Source: Actinomycetota bacterium
Lineage (GTDB): Bacteria > Actinomycetota > Actinomycetes > JACCUZ01
Length of the DNA: 23,203 bases
NCBI GenBank assembly: GCA_030841245.1
Contig: JAVEDG010000422.1
Span: 1 to 23,203, forward strand
Direction of reading: 5' to 3'
In this document: positions 7,783-15,661 of the stretch, one piece after another
Layout: every line of letters starts with the position of its first letter
Numbering within the stretch: position 1 is the stretch's first letter
Translations under genes and position numbers: made by a program
The notes under the pieces: generated by a model
The model's database searches: none
What the model was told of the DNA's origin: nothing
Seen by the model: the letters and a program-made list of their open reading frames with translations, nothing else

Positions 7783-7812
7783 TTGACACATCCGGACGCG
7801 AATTACCATGAT
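7783..7812 (+). promoter_or_regulatory. Candidate promoter of the Liv-type importer operon
   Basis: TTGACA at 7783-7788 and CATGAT at 7807-7812 with an 18-bp spacer (TACCAT at 7804-7809 with 15 bp is an alternative). The -35 is fully canonical, which stands out in so GC-rich a genome. The LacI-type site B lies just downstream, over the expected transcription start. Confidence 0.6.
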
Positions 7813-7818
7813 GCCGGA

Positions 7819-7836
7819 ATCGCAATCGTTTGCGAT
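7819..7836. promoter_or_regulatory. LacI-type operator, site B
   Basis: ATCGCAATCGTTTGCGAT is an 18-bp inverted repeat with one mismatched pair and a central CG. Its core GCAATCGTTTGC (7822-7833) matches the other sites. It begins 6 bp after the candidate -10 of the importer promoter, a classic position for repression. Confidence 0.75.
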
Positions 7837-7865
7837 CCCCCGCCGGAACCCATCCAGGAGGGCGC

Positions 7866-9146
7866 ATGGCGCTCAGCTCCCCTTCCCGCTCCGCCCGAGG
7901 GCAGTCCCGGCGGCCGGACCGCCGGGTCGGGGCCTTCGCGGCCCGGGCAGTCACCACGATGGCGGTCGCGGGCCTGCTCCTGGCCGGGTGCGCCCAGGAC
8001 AAGCCGAGCTCGTCTGGCTCCGGCAAGGGGCCGATCACCATCGGCATCTCGTTGCCGCTCACCGGCGACTTCTCGCAGCCGGGCGGTGAGGCCAAGCGCG
8101 GCTACGAGGTCTGGCGCGACACGGTCAACTCCTCCGGCGGGCTGCTCGGCCACCAGGTCAAGCTCAAGATCGTCGACGATGCGAGCAGCCAGGACACGGT
8201 GGTCTCCGACTACACCAAGCTGATCACGCAGGACAAGGTCGACCTTCTGCTGGGGACGTTCTCCTCGCTGCTCAACTACCCCGCGTCCGCAGTGGCCGAG
8301 AAGAACGGCATGGCCTTCGTCGAGCCGGCCGGTGGCGCGCCGGACATGTTCACCCGCGGCTTCAAGTACCTGTTCTTCGCCCAGCCGGCGACGGCCCCCC
8401 ACCAGGCCGACGTGTTCGTGGACTGGGTGAGGTCGCTGCCCGCCTCGCAACGGCCGAAGACTGCGGCGTACCCGACCCAGGACGACCCGTTCGCACGCCC
8501 CGTCATCGAGTCGATGCAGCAGCAGCTGGAGGCGCTGGGCGTCAAGACGGTCTACACGTCCGTCTACCCCGCGGACACGACCAACTTCCAGACCATTGCC
8601 AGCGCTCTGAAGAACAAGAAGCCCGACATCGTCGCGCAAGGTGCGGTCTTCGAGGACGGGGTCGGGCTGGTCCGGTCGATGAAGCAGCTGGGCTTCTCAC
8701 CGAAGGTGCTGTTCCAGACGTCGGCACCGAGCAACGCCGGCCAGTACAGCAGCGGCATCGGCGCCGCCAACACCGAGGGCGTGTTCTACACGGTGAGCTG
8801 GGACCAGCAGGCCAAGACACCGCAGAACCCGCAGTTCGTCGCGAAGTACAAGTCGCTGTTCAACGGTGACGACCCGGCAGAGGACGCAGCCGATGCGTTC
8901 GCCGCCGCCCAGGTGCTGCAGACCGCGGCTGAGAAGGTCGGCTCCTTCGACCAGAACAAGATCCGCGACTACCTGCACGCCAACGCGGTGACGACGATCC
9001 TCGGCCCCCTCAAGTGGGACGACAAGGGCCAGCCTCAGGGGCAGTTCATCCTGGCCCAGTGGCAGTCCGGCAAGGTCCAGGTCGTGGCTCCGGCGTCGGC
9101 CGCGACGAGCCAGAAGGTCGTCTACCCGAAGCCCGGCTGGCACTAG
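7866..9146 (+). CDS. Liv-type ABC transporter substrate-binding lipoprotein
   Basis: 426 residues. A signal peptide with an Arg-rich n-region, a hydrophobic stretch and lipobox LAGC puts the lipidated Cys at residue 42, so the protein is anchored outside the membrane. The mature part (ITIGISLPLTGDFSQPGGEA, then VDLLLGTFSSLLNYPASAVAEK) is a type 1 periplasmic-binding fold of the LivJ/LivK family. Such proteins capture branched-chain amino acids, amides, urea or aromatic acids for the LivHMGF channel; the ligand cannot be read here. The ATG at 7866 has ribosome binding site AGGAGGG at 7856-7862; the frame opens further upstream but only through the operator. It is the first gene of the importer operon, under probable LacI control, and a strong hairpin follows its stop. 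Confidence 0.93.
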   Translation: MALSSPSRSARGQSRRPDRRVGAFAARAVTTMAVAGLLLAGCAQDKPSSSGSGKGPITIGISLPLTGDFSQPGGEAKRGYEVWRDTVNSSGGLLGHQVKLKIVDDASSQDTVVSDYTKLITQDKVDLLLGTFSSLLNYPASAVAEKNGMAFVEPAGGAPDMFTRGFKYLFFAQPATAPHQADVFVDWVRSLPASQRPKTAAYPTQDDPFARPVIESMQQQLEALGVKTVYTSVYPADTTNFQTIASALKNKKPDIVAQGAVFEDGVGLVRSMKQLGFSPKVLFQTSAPSNAGQYSSGIGAANTEGVFYTVSWDQQAKTPQNPQFVAKYKSLFNGDDPAEDAADAFAAAQVLQTAAEKVGSFDQNKIRDYLHANAVTTILGPLKWDDKGQPQGQFILAQWQSGKVQVVAPASAATSQKVVYPKPGWH

Positions 9147-9177
9147 GGCATGCGGGCGGCACCGTAGGAGAAGACTC

Positions 9178-9212
9178 TGGTGGGGACGGCGGACCTCCCG
9201 GCGTCCCCACCA
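9178..9212 (+). terminator. Strong intercistronic hairpin between binding protein and LivH
   Basis: TGGTGGGGACG (9178-9188) and CGTCCCCACCA (9202-9212) form a perfect 11-bp stem with a 13-nt loop. No T-run follows. In ABC operons such hairpins often protect the upstream mRNA or partly stop transcription, so more binding protein than permease is made. That role is an inference here. Confidence 0.6.
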
Positions 9213-9250
9213 GTTCCGACCGGCGCTGAGGCAACAGGAGGATCGCGGCG

Positions 9251-10132
9251 ATGACCGAGTTGTTGCAGGCGCTGATACTGGGCTTGCTCATCGGCGGGGT
9301 CTACGCGCTGATGGCGTCGGGGCTCAGCCTGATCTTCGGCGTGATGAACATCATCAACGTCGCGCAGGGGGCCTTCCTGATCCTCGTCGCGATGTTCACC
9401 TGGTGGCTCTGGAAGTCGACCGGGGTCGACCCGATCCTCGCCTCGGTCGTCACGACGCCGTTGATGTTCGGGTTCGGCTGGGTGCTCTACCGCACGGTCA
9501 TCAGTCGCATCCGCGGCAGTTCGACGTCGATGTCCGTGCTGCTCACGTTCGGGCTGGCCCTCACCATCGAGGGAGCCCTCAACGTCACGGCAGGCAACAA
9601 GTTCCGCTCAGCTACCCCGAGCTACTTCGAGGAGTCCTACCACCTCGGCTCGATCTCGCTGCCCAAGCCGCAGGTCTACGGGTTCGTCGCCGCCGTGCTC
9701 GTGCTCTCTGCCCTGTACGTCGTGCTGGCGCACACCTGGGCCGGGCGGGCGATCCGGGCCTCCGCCCAGAACCCGTCGGGCGCGGCCCTGGTCGGGGTCG
9801 GCGCAACCAGCACGGCCGCGCTGGCATTCGCGCTCGGCACCTCGACTGCCGGAGTCGGAGGGTCGGTCCTGTCGGTGCTGTACCCCTTCTTCCCCGCGTC
9901 GCACTACGACTGGATCTCCCGTCTGCTCGGCATCATCGTGCTCGGCGGCATGGGCAGCCTGCCAGGTGCACTGGCCGGGGCCCTCGTGCTGGGCCTGGCC
10001 GAGACGCTGACCGCGACGTACTGGTCACTGCGCTGGTCGACCCTGGTGTTCTACCTGGTGATCCTCGTGGTCCTGCTGTTCCGGCCGCAAGGCATCTTCG
10101 GCACCAGGCTGCGCGAGGACGTCGTCGCATGA
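9251..10132 (+). CDS. livH: Branched-chain amino acid-type ABC transporter permease LivH
   Basis: 293 residues, very hydrophobic, with about eight membrane segments. The N-terminus (LLIGGVYALMASGLSLIFGVMNIINVAQGAF) is the LivH family signature, and the C-terminal SRLLGIIVLGGMGSLPGALAG segment is the conserved cytoplasmic loop that contacts the ATPases. It should form the channel with the LivM half of the next gene. Ribosome binding site AGGAGG at 9236-9241. Its stop overlaps the next ATG (ATGA at 10129-10132), indicating translational coupling. The family is well known; the transported compound is not defined. Confidence 0.95.
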   Translation: MTELLQALILGLLIGGVYALMASGLSLIFGVMNIINVAQGAFLILVAMFTWWLWKSTGVDPILASVVTTPLMFGFGWVLYRTVISRIRGSSTSMSVLLTFGLALTIEGALNVTAGNKFRSATPSYFEESYHLGSISLPKPQVYGFVAAVLVLSALYVVLAHTWAGRAIRASAQNPSGAALVGVGATSTAALAFALGTSTAGVGGSVLSVLYPFFPASHYDWISRLLGIIVLGGMGSLPGALAGALVLGLAETLTATYWSLRWSTLVFYLVILVVLLFRPQGIFGTRLREDVVA

Positions 10133-12057
10133 TGTTGCTCCGCAGGGTGCCGCGCGGTCACGCGGCCGCGGGGCTGGTGTTCGTGCTGCTCGCGATCTAC
10201 CCGGTCTTCTACCCCTACGCGACCTACTACCAGACCGTGCTGCTGCAGGCCTTCCTGCTGTCGCTGCAGGCGGTGAGCTGGAACATCGTGTCGGGCTACG
10301 CCGGCTACGTGTCGCTCGGCCACAGCGCCTACCTCGGCCTCGGTTCGTACACGACGGCGATCCTCGCGTTGCACTGGGGAGTCAACCCCCTGCTGGTCGC
10401 CCCGCTCGGTGGCGTCACGGCGGTGGTGATCGCACTGGCGCTCGGCGTGATCGTGCTGCGCACCCGAGGGCATGCCTTCGTCATCATCACCATCGCGTTG
10501 CTGCTCGCCATGCAGATCGTCGCAACCAACTGGCGCAGCCTGACGAAGGGCTCGGACGGGATCACCCTCGAGCTGCCGACCTGGTCACGTGACATCCAGA
10601 ACGTGCCGTTCTACTACGCCTTCCTGCTGCTGCTCGCGCTGACCGTGCTGTTCAGTGCCTGGATCCGACGTACCAAGTTCGGCGCGGGTCTCGTCGCGAT
10701 CCGCGAGGACGAGGGCAAGGCGAGCGCGATCGGGGTGAACACCACGCGGTACAAGGTGCTGGCGTACGTCGCGAGCACGTTCTTCATCGGAGTGGCCGGC
10801 GGCGTCTACGCGTACTTCCTGACCTTTCTCAACCCGGTCGGTGCCTTCAGCATCCTGGCCAGCGTGATGATCGTGCTGGCAGCTCTCGCGGGCGGGCGCG
10901 GGACGCTGTACGGCCCGGCGGTCGGCGGCTTCATCGTCAGCATCGGCGGCGAGGTGGCGACGGTCCACGGCGGCAGCAGCAGCCGGGTCCTGATCTTCGG
11001 CGTGGCCCTGACCCTCGTCGTGCTGTTCATGCCGAGCGGCCTGCTGCCGACGGTCGAGGGCTGGTGGCGACGGCGGCACGCGGAGACGACGGAGTACACC
11101 GACCAGGCCGGAGCGCTGGCCGCCGGGGCCGTGACGGCACCGGGCCGGGCTGCAGCTCCGGCCCTCGCGCAGGCTCTGCTCGAGCCCACCGGTGTCGAGT
11201 CGGCCGAGCCCGTCCTGCTCGACGTGCGCAAGGTCAGCAAGCGTTTCGGCGGCCTGGTCGCGGTCGACGGCGCCGACCTCACGGTCCGGCGGGGCAGCAT
11301 CACGGCGTTGATCGGGCCGAACGGCTCGGGCAAGACGACGTTGTTCAACCTGGTGACCGGCGCGATGCGCGCCGACTCGGGCGAGGTCTGGCTCGATGGC
11401 CGGCGCATCGACACCATGGCACCGTGGCAGCGCGGGCACCTCGGGCTGGCCCGGACCTTCCAGACGACGCGGTTGTTCAAGAGCATGACGGTGCAGCAGA
11501 ACCTCGTCGCCCCGCTGCCCGACTCGGGCTGGCGCCGGATGCTCGCCAGCGCCGTCAGCGGGTCCGAGGCAGATCGCGCCCGGGAGCTGCTCGACTTCGT
11601 CGGGCTGGGCCGCTTCGCCCACCGGCCCGCAGGTTCCCTCTCCTATGGTCAGCAGAAGCTGGTCGAGCTCGCCCAGGTGCTGATGCTGGAGCCGCGCATC
11701 GTGCTGCTGGACGAACCGGCCGGCGGGGTCAACCCCAGCCTGGTCGGACGGTTGGGCGACATCGTGCGCGATCTCAACCGGCAGGGCGTCACCTTCCTCG
11801 TCGTCGAGCACAACATCCCGATGGTGCTGGAGCTCTGCGACCCGGTCGTGGTGTTCTCGCGCGGGAGCTCGATCGCGGAAGGCCCGCCGGACCGCATTCG
11901 CGAAGACCCGCTCGTGCTCGACGCATACCTGGGCGACGAGTGGCGGCCCCCTGGCGCAGAGGTCGCTGCCGGACCCGACGCGGTCACTGGTACGTCGGTA
12001 GAGGTGACTCCCGGTCGGTCGGCGGCCGGCCCGCCGGCCGAGCGGGGGAGCAGCTGA
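10129..12057 (+). CDS. LivM-LivG fusion: ABC permease and ATPase in one chain
   Basis: 642 residues. Residues about 1-315 are a LivM permease (NIVSGYAGYVSLGHSAYLGLG is the family signature, with many membrane helices, and LAALAGGRGTLYGPAVGG is the loop that docks the ATPase). An Ala-rich linker of about 45 residues leads to a LivG ATPase: Walker A GPNGSGKTT from residue 396, signature LSYGQQK at 504, Walker B VLLDEP with D528/E529, and the H-loop in VVEHN. Separate LivM and LivG proteins are usual; fused forms are known in some actinobacteria and proteobacteria. The start is ATG 10129, overlapping the livH stop by 4 nt, or the next codon, ATG 10132. The TGA at 12055 overlaps the next ATG by one base. 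Confidence 0.93.
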   Translation: MMLLRRVPRGHAAAGLVFVLLAIYPVFYPYATYYQTVLLQAFLLSLQAVSWNIVSGYAGYVSLGHSAYLGLGSYTTAILALHWGVNPLLVAPLGGVTAVVIALALGVIVLRTRGHAFVIITIALLLAMQIVATNWRSLTKGSDGITLELPTWSRDIQNVPFYYAFLLLLALTVLFSAWIRRTKFGAGLVAIREDEGKASAIGVNTTRYKVLAYVASTFFIGVAGGVYAYFLTFLNPVGAFSILASVMIVLAALAGGRGTLYGPAVGGFIVSIGGEVATVHGGSSSRVLIFGVALTLVVLFMPSGLLPTVEGWWRRRHAETTEYTDQAGALAAGAVTAPGRAAAPALAQALLEPTGVESAEPVLLDVRKVSKRFGGLVAVDGADLTVRRGSITALIGPNGSGKTTLFNLVTGAMRADSGEVWLDGRRIDTMAPWQRGHLGLARTFQTTRLFKSMTVQQNLVAPLPDSGWRRMLASAVSGSEADRARELLDFVGLGRFAHRPAGSLSYGQQKLVELAQVLMLEPRIVLLDEPAGGVNPSLVGRLGDIVRDLNRQGVTFLVVEHNIPMVLELCDPVVVFSRGSSIAEGPPDRIREDPLVLDAYLGDEWRPPGAEVAAGPDAVTGTSVEVTPGRSAAGPPAERGSS

Positions 12058-12824
12058 TGCTCCGGCTCCGTCGTGTGGTCGCCGGCTACGGAGGCAGCGC
12101 GGTGCTGCAGGGTGTCGACCTGACCTGCGAGCCCGGCTCCATCACCTGCGTCGTCGGACCCAACGGGGCCGGCAAGTCGACCGTGCTGCGAGTGGTGAGC
12201 GGGCTGCTCCGGGTCACCGAGGGTGAGGTCACGATGGGCGAGGAGACCATCTCGAGTTTTCCACCCGACGAGATCCTGCGGCGCGGCGTGACCCAGGTGC
12301 CACAGTCCCACGCCCTGTTCCCGTCGATGACGGTCCGCGAGAACGTGCTCATGGGCGGCTTCCTGATCCGACGGGACAAGAGCCTGCTCGCCAGCCGGAT
12401 GGCTGCCGTCGAGGCGCTGGTGCCCCTCGTGGCGGAGCGGAGCAACGACCGCGCCGGGAACCTCTCCGGTGGTCAGCGCCGGATGGTCGAGATCGCCCGT
12501 TGCCTGATGCTCGCCCCCAAGGTGATGCTGCTCGACGAGCCGTCGCTCGGGCTCGACCCGCGCTCGCTCGCGGCGGTGGCCGAGCTGATCAACCGGTTGC
12601 ACGACGACGGCGTCACCGTGCTGCTCGTCGAGCAGAACGTGCGCCTCGGACTCGGCCTGGCCACGCACGGCGTGGTCATGGAGGGCGGCAAGGTGCGGCT
12701 GACCGGCTCGGCCAGGGAGGTCATGGACCATCCCGAGATCGCGAGCCTCTACCTCGGCGGCACCCGGGCCACGACAGCCGGGACGACCGCCGATCCGGCG
12801 GCCCGCGCTCATCCTCCGGCGTGA
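12057..12824 (+). CDS. livF: ABC transporter ATP-binding protein LivF
   Basis: 255 residues, the usual LivF length. Walker A GPNGAGKST at 34-42, Q-loop in TQVPQSHALFPSMTVRENV, signature LSGGQ at 136-140, Walker B VMLLDEP with D160/E161, and a VEQN switch motif. It should pair with the LivG half of the fused gene to power import. The ATG shares its A with the stop of the preceding gene. The frame stays open upstream, but that is shadow coding of the fusion gene. The last 16 bases overlap the end of the convergent oxidoreductase gene. Confidence 0.94.
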   Translation: MLRLRRVVAGYGGSAVLQGVDLTCEPGSITCVVGPNGAGKSTVLRVVSGLLRVTEGEVTMGEETISSFPPDEILRRGVTQVPQSHALFPSMTVRENVLMGGFLIRRDKSLLASRMAAVEALVPLVAERSNDRAGNLSGGQRRMVEIARCLMLAPKVMLLDEPSLGLDPRSLAAVAELINRLHDDGVTVLLVEQNVRLGLGLATHGVVMEGGKVRLTGSAREVMDHPEIASLYLGGTRATTAGTTADPAARAHPPA

Positions 12825-14386
12825 AGAGGTCCGACGCGTACGCCGAGATCGGCGAGTACGGCGCGGGCGGCGTTGCGGCCGGGTCGGCCACTGACCGACC
12901 CACCGGGATGCGCGGTCGATCCGGTGAGGAACAGGCCCGGGAGCGAGGACACGTACGACGTCCAGCCCGGGATCACCGAGCCGTCAGCGGTCATGAACTC
13001 GCCACCGTGACACGAGCCGCCGACGTTGTGCGGGTTGCGCTCGGCCAACGACGTCGGGGTCTCCGCGACGACCTGCAGCACGTCATCCCGCGTCAGGTTC
13101 GTGCGCTCGTGCACCCGGTCCATCAGCGCCGCTGCATGCTCGGCACCCGACTCGTCCCATGACCTGCCGTCGGCGCGCTGGTGGGGAGCGACAGTGAGGA
13201 TCTTGAAGGTCCCGCCACCGTCTGGTGCCCGGTCCGGGTCGACGACCGTCGACGCGACCATCAGCATCCACGGGTCGCGGGCATCCGGCTGACCGCGACC
13301 GAAGGTCTCGAGCTGCGCGGCCAGACCCGCGGATGTACCCAGGCCTCCGGCCACCGACGAGACAGGGCCACGAGAGCTCGGGAAGGTGATGTCCCTCCGC
13401 AACGCCGCGTGCACGGCGAACAGGCTGAGCCCCGGTCGCCAGCGCTCCCGTGCCTCGACCAGGTCCGGGCTCGGGTCGGTCAGCATCCCTGCCAGCGACG
13501 CCAGGTGCGCCGACGACACCACTGCCCGCCGAGCCGCGATCCGCCGGCCGTCGACGGTCTCGACCGCGCAGGCGCGCCCTTGCTCCGTCTCGATCCGGGC
13601 CACCGGCACACCGGCGACGACGCTTCCACCGTGGTCGACCAGGTGCCGCACCAGCGCCGCCGGAAGCGCACCGGAGCCGCCCGTCGGCGTCGCCCAGCCG
13701 AAGCGCAGCCGACCCGACGTGATGGCCGACGGCAGCGCCCCGGTCCCAGGCCGTCGTGGATCCTGGATGGTCGCAAAACCCAGCCACAGCAACAGATCGC
13801 GCACCGTCGGGTGCGAGAACCGCATGTGGACGACGTCCCATGCCGACCTGGTGCGCAGGTCGTCGTACCCCTTGGTCGCCTCGTCATCGGCCGGCGGTTC
13901 ACCGGCGTTCCACCGGCCGTGGGCACGGGCCAGCCCACCGTCCCACTCCCGCATCATCTCCCGGAACTCGGCGGCGTCGCGGGCCGAGAACCGCGCCAGC
14001 TCATCGACGGTCGCGTCGAGGTCACGGTGCACGACCACCGCGTCGCCGTCGGGCAGCGGCAGGACGACGGCCGGGTCGGTGTGGACGTAGGTCAGCCCGT
14101 ACGTCGAGAGCAGGCCGAGCTCGTCGTCGGCGATCACCGGGTTGGACTGGATGAGGACGTGGGCGCTCGAGCACGTGTCGTGTCGGAACCCCGGCAACGT
14201 GAGCTCTTCGGTCACCGTGTTTCCGCCGACCACGTCTCGCGACTCGAGGACACACACCTCCAGACCGGCCTGCGCGAGATAGGCCGCGCAGATGAGCCCG
14301 TTGTGCCCACCACCGATCACGACGACGTCGGCCTCGGCCGGCAGCTCGCCGGAGACCGGGGCGTCGAGCGGGCCGGCCCGGCTCAC
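12809..14386 (-). CDS. FAD-dependent oxidoreductase of the phytoene desaturase/PYROXD2-like family
   Basis: 525 residues. The N-terminal dinucleotide-binding motif VVVIGGGHNGLICAAYLAQA (about residues 21-40) followed by VCVLES and GGNTVTEE is typical of FAD amine-oxidase-like enzymes. The C-terminus PGLFLTGSTAHPGGSVSG closes the FAD site, as in the carotenoid desaturase-like branch. The reaction is unknown; a hydride-removing oxidation of the imported substrate or an intermediate is a fair guess. Start GTG at 14386 overlaps the stop of the upstream M24 gene by 4 nt (GTGA), so the two are coupled. It converges on livF with a 16-bp overlap. Confidence 0.88.
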   Translation of the reverse strand: MSRAGPLDAPVSGELPAEADVVVIGGGHNGLICAAYLAQAGLEVCVLESRDVVGGNTVTEELTLPGFRHDTCSSAHVLIQSNPVIADDELGLLSTYGLTYVHTDPAVVLPLPDGDAVVVHRDLDATVDELARFSARDAAEFREMMREWDGGLARAHGRWNAGEPPADDEATKGYDDLRTRSAWDVVHMRFSHPTVRDLLLWLGFATIQDPRRPGTGALPSAITSGRLRFGWATPTGGSGALPAALVRHLVDHGGSVVAGVPVARIETEQGRACAVETVDGRRIAARRAVVSSAHLASLAGMLTDPSPDLVEARERWRPGLSLFAVHAALRRDITFPSSRGPVSSVAGGLGTSAGLAAQLETFGRGQPDARDPWMLMVASTVVDPDRAPDGGGTFKILTVAPHQRADGRSWDESGAEHAAALMDRVHERTNLTRDDVLQVVAETPTSLAERNPHNVGGSCHGGEFMTADGSVIPGWTSYVSSLPGLFLTGSTAHPGGSVSGRPGRNAARAVLADLGVRVGPLHAGG

Positions 14387-15567
14387 AGCACGTCGCCCCC
14401 GCGCAGCATCCCCCGGGGGAACGCATGCATGGACCGCGAACCGTCAGCAGTGATCTCGTAGAGCTCGCCGGTCTGCACCCCGGCCTGCCGGTCGGGCGTG
14501 CACACGTTGGGCTGCACGACCAGGGTCATCCCCTGTGCGAGCGGCTCCAGGTGCGCACCGCGCGGGTCCGCCCGCTGGTGCAGCACCGGCGGCAGGTAGC
14601 CGCCGCCGAACCCGTGCACGAGATCGTCCACCGTCACGAAGCCCGCCGACCGGACCCGGTCCGCCGCGGCCAGCAGCTCGGCGGGCCGTGCGCCCGGGCG
14701 CAGCGCGGCCACGATCGCGTCATGCACATCCGATGCGACGGAGTGCAGGTCGCGGTAGAGGTCGGTCGGGTCGCTCTCGACGGTGACCGTCCGCAGCAGC
14801 TGTCCCGGGTAGTCGACACCCCACGTCGTGCTCAGCTCGAACACGACGACGGACCCGGGCTCGAGGCGCCGGTCGGTCGGCCACTGGGCCGGGGCGCACC
14901 GGTCCGGGTCGGCCATCGTGGTCGCCGCGACGTAGTGGATGTGGTTCGCCGCACCGGTACCGGCGTACGTCGCCTCGACCTCCGCCACCAGCTCGAGCTC
15001 GCTCGCGCCCGGTGTCGCCGCCTCGACCAGCGCCGCCGCCGATCGGTCGGTCAGGTGTGCCGCCCACCGCAGGTGGCTTCGTTCCTCCTCGCTCTTGACC
15101 CGACGCAGCCGGGCGAAGTCGCCGTCGAGCTCGACGACATCACCGCAGCGGCCCAGCCCCCGCCAGAGCGCGCCCGGCAGTGCGCCCACCACACCGAGCC
15201 GAGCCGCCGGGCCGAGCAGGTCGGTCACCGTCTCGGTCGGGTGCTCGCCGCACGGCCGCACCTCGCAGCCCACCGCGAGTCGCTGTGCGTTGGGGACGTG
15301 GTTGGCGAACCCGACGAGCAGGACCGGCTCGCGCGCCGGCCGCATCACGAGGACCGCCTCGCGGGTCACCGGCCAGCCGGTGAGCCACGGCACGGCGCTG
15401 CCGGCACGGTTCGCGCCGTAGACGACGACGGCGTCCAGCCCACGCTCGGCCGCCAGATCCGCTACCAGGCCACGGCGCCGCGCCACCTCGGCCGGCGTGA
15501 AGGGCGCGGGAGGCTCTTGCGCCGTGCCCGGCGAGGCAGCGGTGGCCGACGTTGACACGCCAGGCAT
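14383..15567 (-). CDS. M24-fold (creatinase/aminopeptidase P-like) protein lacking most metal ligands
   Basis: 394 residues with the two-domain M24 layout: an N-terminal creatinase-type domain (about 25-150) and a C-terminal pita-bread domain. The catalytic-type histidine is kept in VHGFGGG (about H318). The metal sites are changed: the first Asp position reads FELSTTWG (E244), the second falls in YPGQLLRT without Asp, and the usual E in the EPG-like strand is Q in VVQPNV. Known: creatinase itself lacks metal and uses His, so a metal-free amidinohydrolase or amidase is possible, as is an inactive paralogue. ATG at 15567; AGGA lies about 12 nt upstream. Operator site C lies 15 bp upstream of the start. 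Operonic with the FAD oxidoreductase. Confidence 0.85.
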   Translation of the reverse strand: MPGVSTSATAASPGTAQEPPAPFTPAEVARRRGLVADLAAERGLDAVVVYGANRAGSAVPWLTGWPVTREAVLVMRPAREPVLLVGFANHVPNAQRLAVGCEVRPCGEHPTETVTDLLGPAARLGVVGALPGALWRGLGRCGDVVELDGDFARLRRVKSEEERSHLRWAAHLTDRSAAALVEAATPGASELELVAEVEATYAGTGAANHIHYVAATTMADPDRCAPAQWPTDRRLEPGSVVVFELSTTWGVDYPGQLLRTVTVESDPTDLYRDLHSVASDVHDAIVAALRPGARPAELLAAADRVRSAGFVTVDDLVHGFGGGYLPPVLHQRADPRGAHLEPLAQGMTLVVQPNVCTPDRQAGVQTGELYEITADGSRSMHAFPRGMLRGGDVL

Positions 15568-15581
15568 GATGGCCCGATCCT
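15552..15581 (+). promoter_or_regulatory. Candidate promoter of the alpha/beta hydrolase gene
   Basis: TTGACA at 15552-15557 and a weak GATCCT at 15576-15581 with an 18-bp spacer. The -35 box falls inside the first codons of the divergent M24 gene. The arrangement TTGACAC, then about 18 bp, then an immediate LacI-type palindrome repeats that at 7783 and 16802, which raises confidence despite the poor -10. Confidence 0.45.
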
Positions 15582-15593
15582 GCACTCGATTGC
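15582..15593. promoter_or_regulatory. LacI-type operator, site C
   Basis: GCACTCGATTGC matches GCAATCGATTGC at 11 of 12 positions, within a 14-bp inverted repeat TGCACTCGATTGCA with one mismatched pair. It sits in the 94-bp divergent gap between the M24 gene and the hydrolase gene and could control both directions. Confidence 0.65.
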
Positions 15594-15661
15594 AATGCCT
15601 GGCCCGACGTGCCGTCACGACGCTCGCCGGGCCCCGGTCGCGACCGAGAGGGCGATACCCA

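Noticed and set aside
9403..10128. The LivM-LivG frame is open upstream through livH.
   Set aside because: It is a shadow of livH; the ATG overlapping the livH stop (ATGA) is the natural start and is followed at once by LivM sequence.
12809..12824. 16-bp tail-to-tail overlap of livF and the oxidoreductase as a sign of wrong ends.
   Set aside because: Both ends are in-frame stops after normal C-termini; short convergent overlaps are common in compact genomes.
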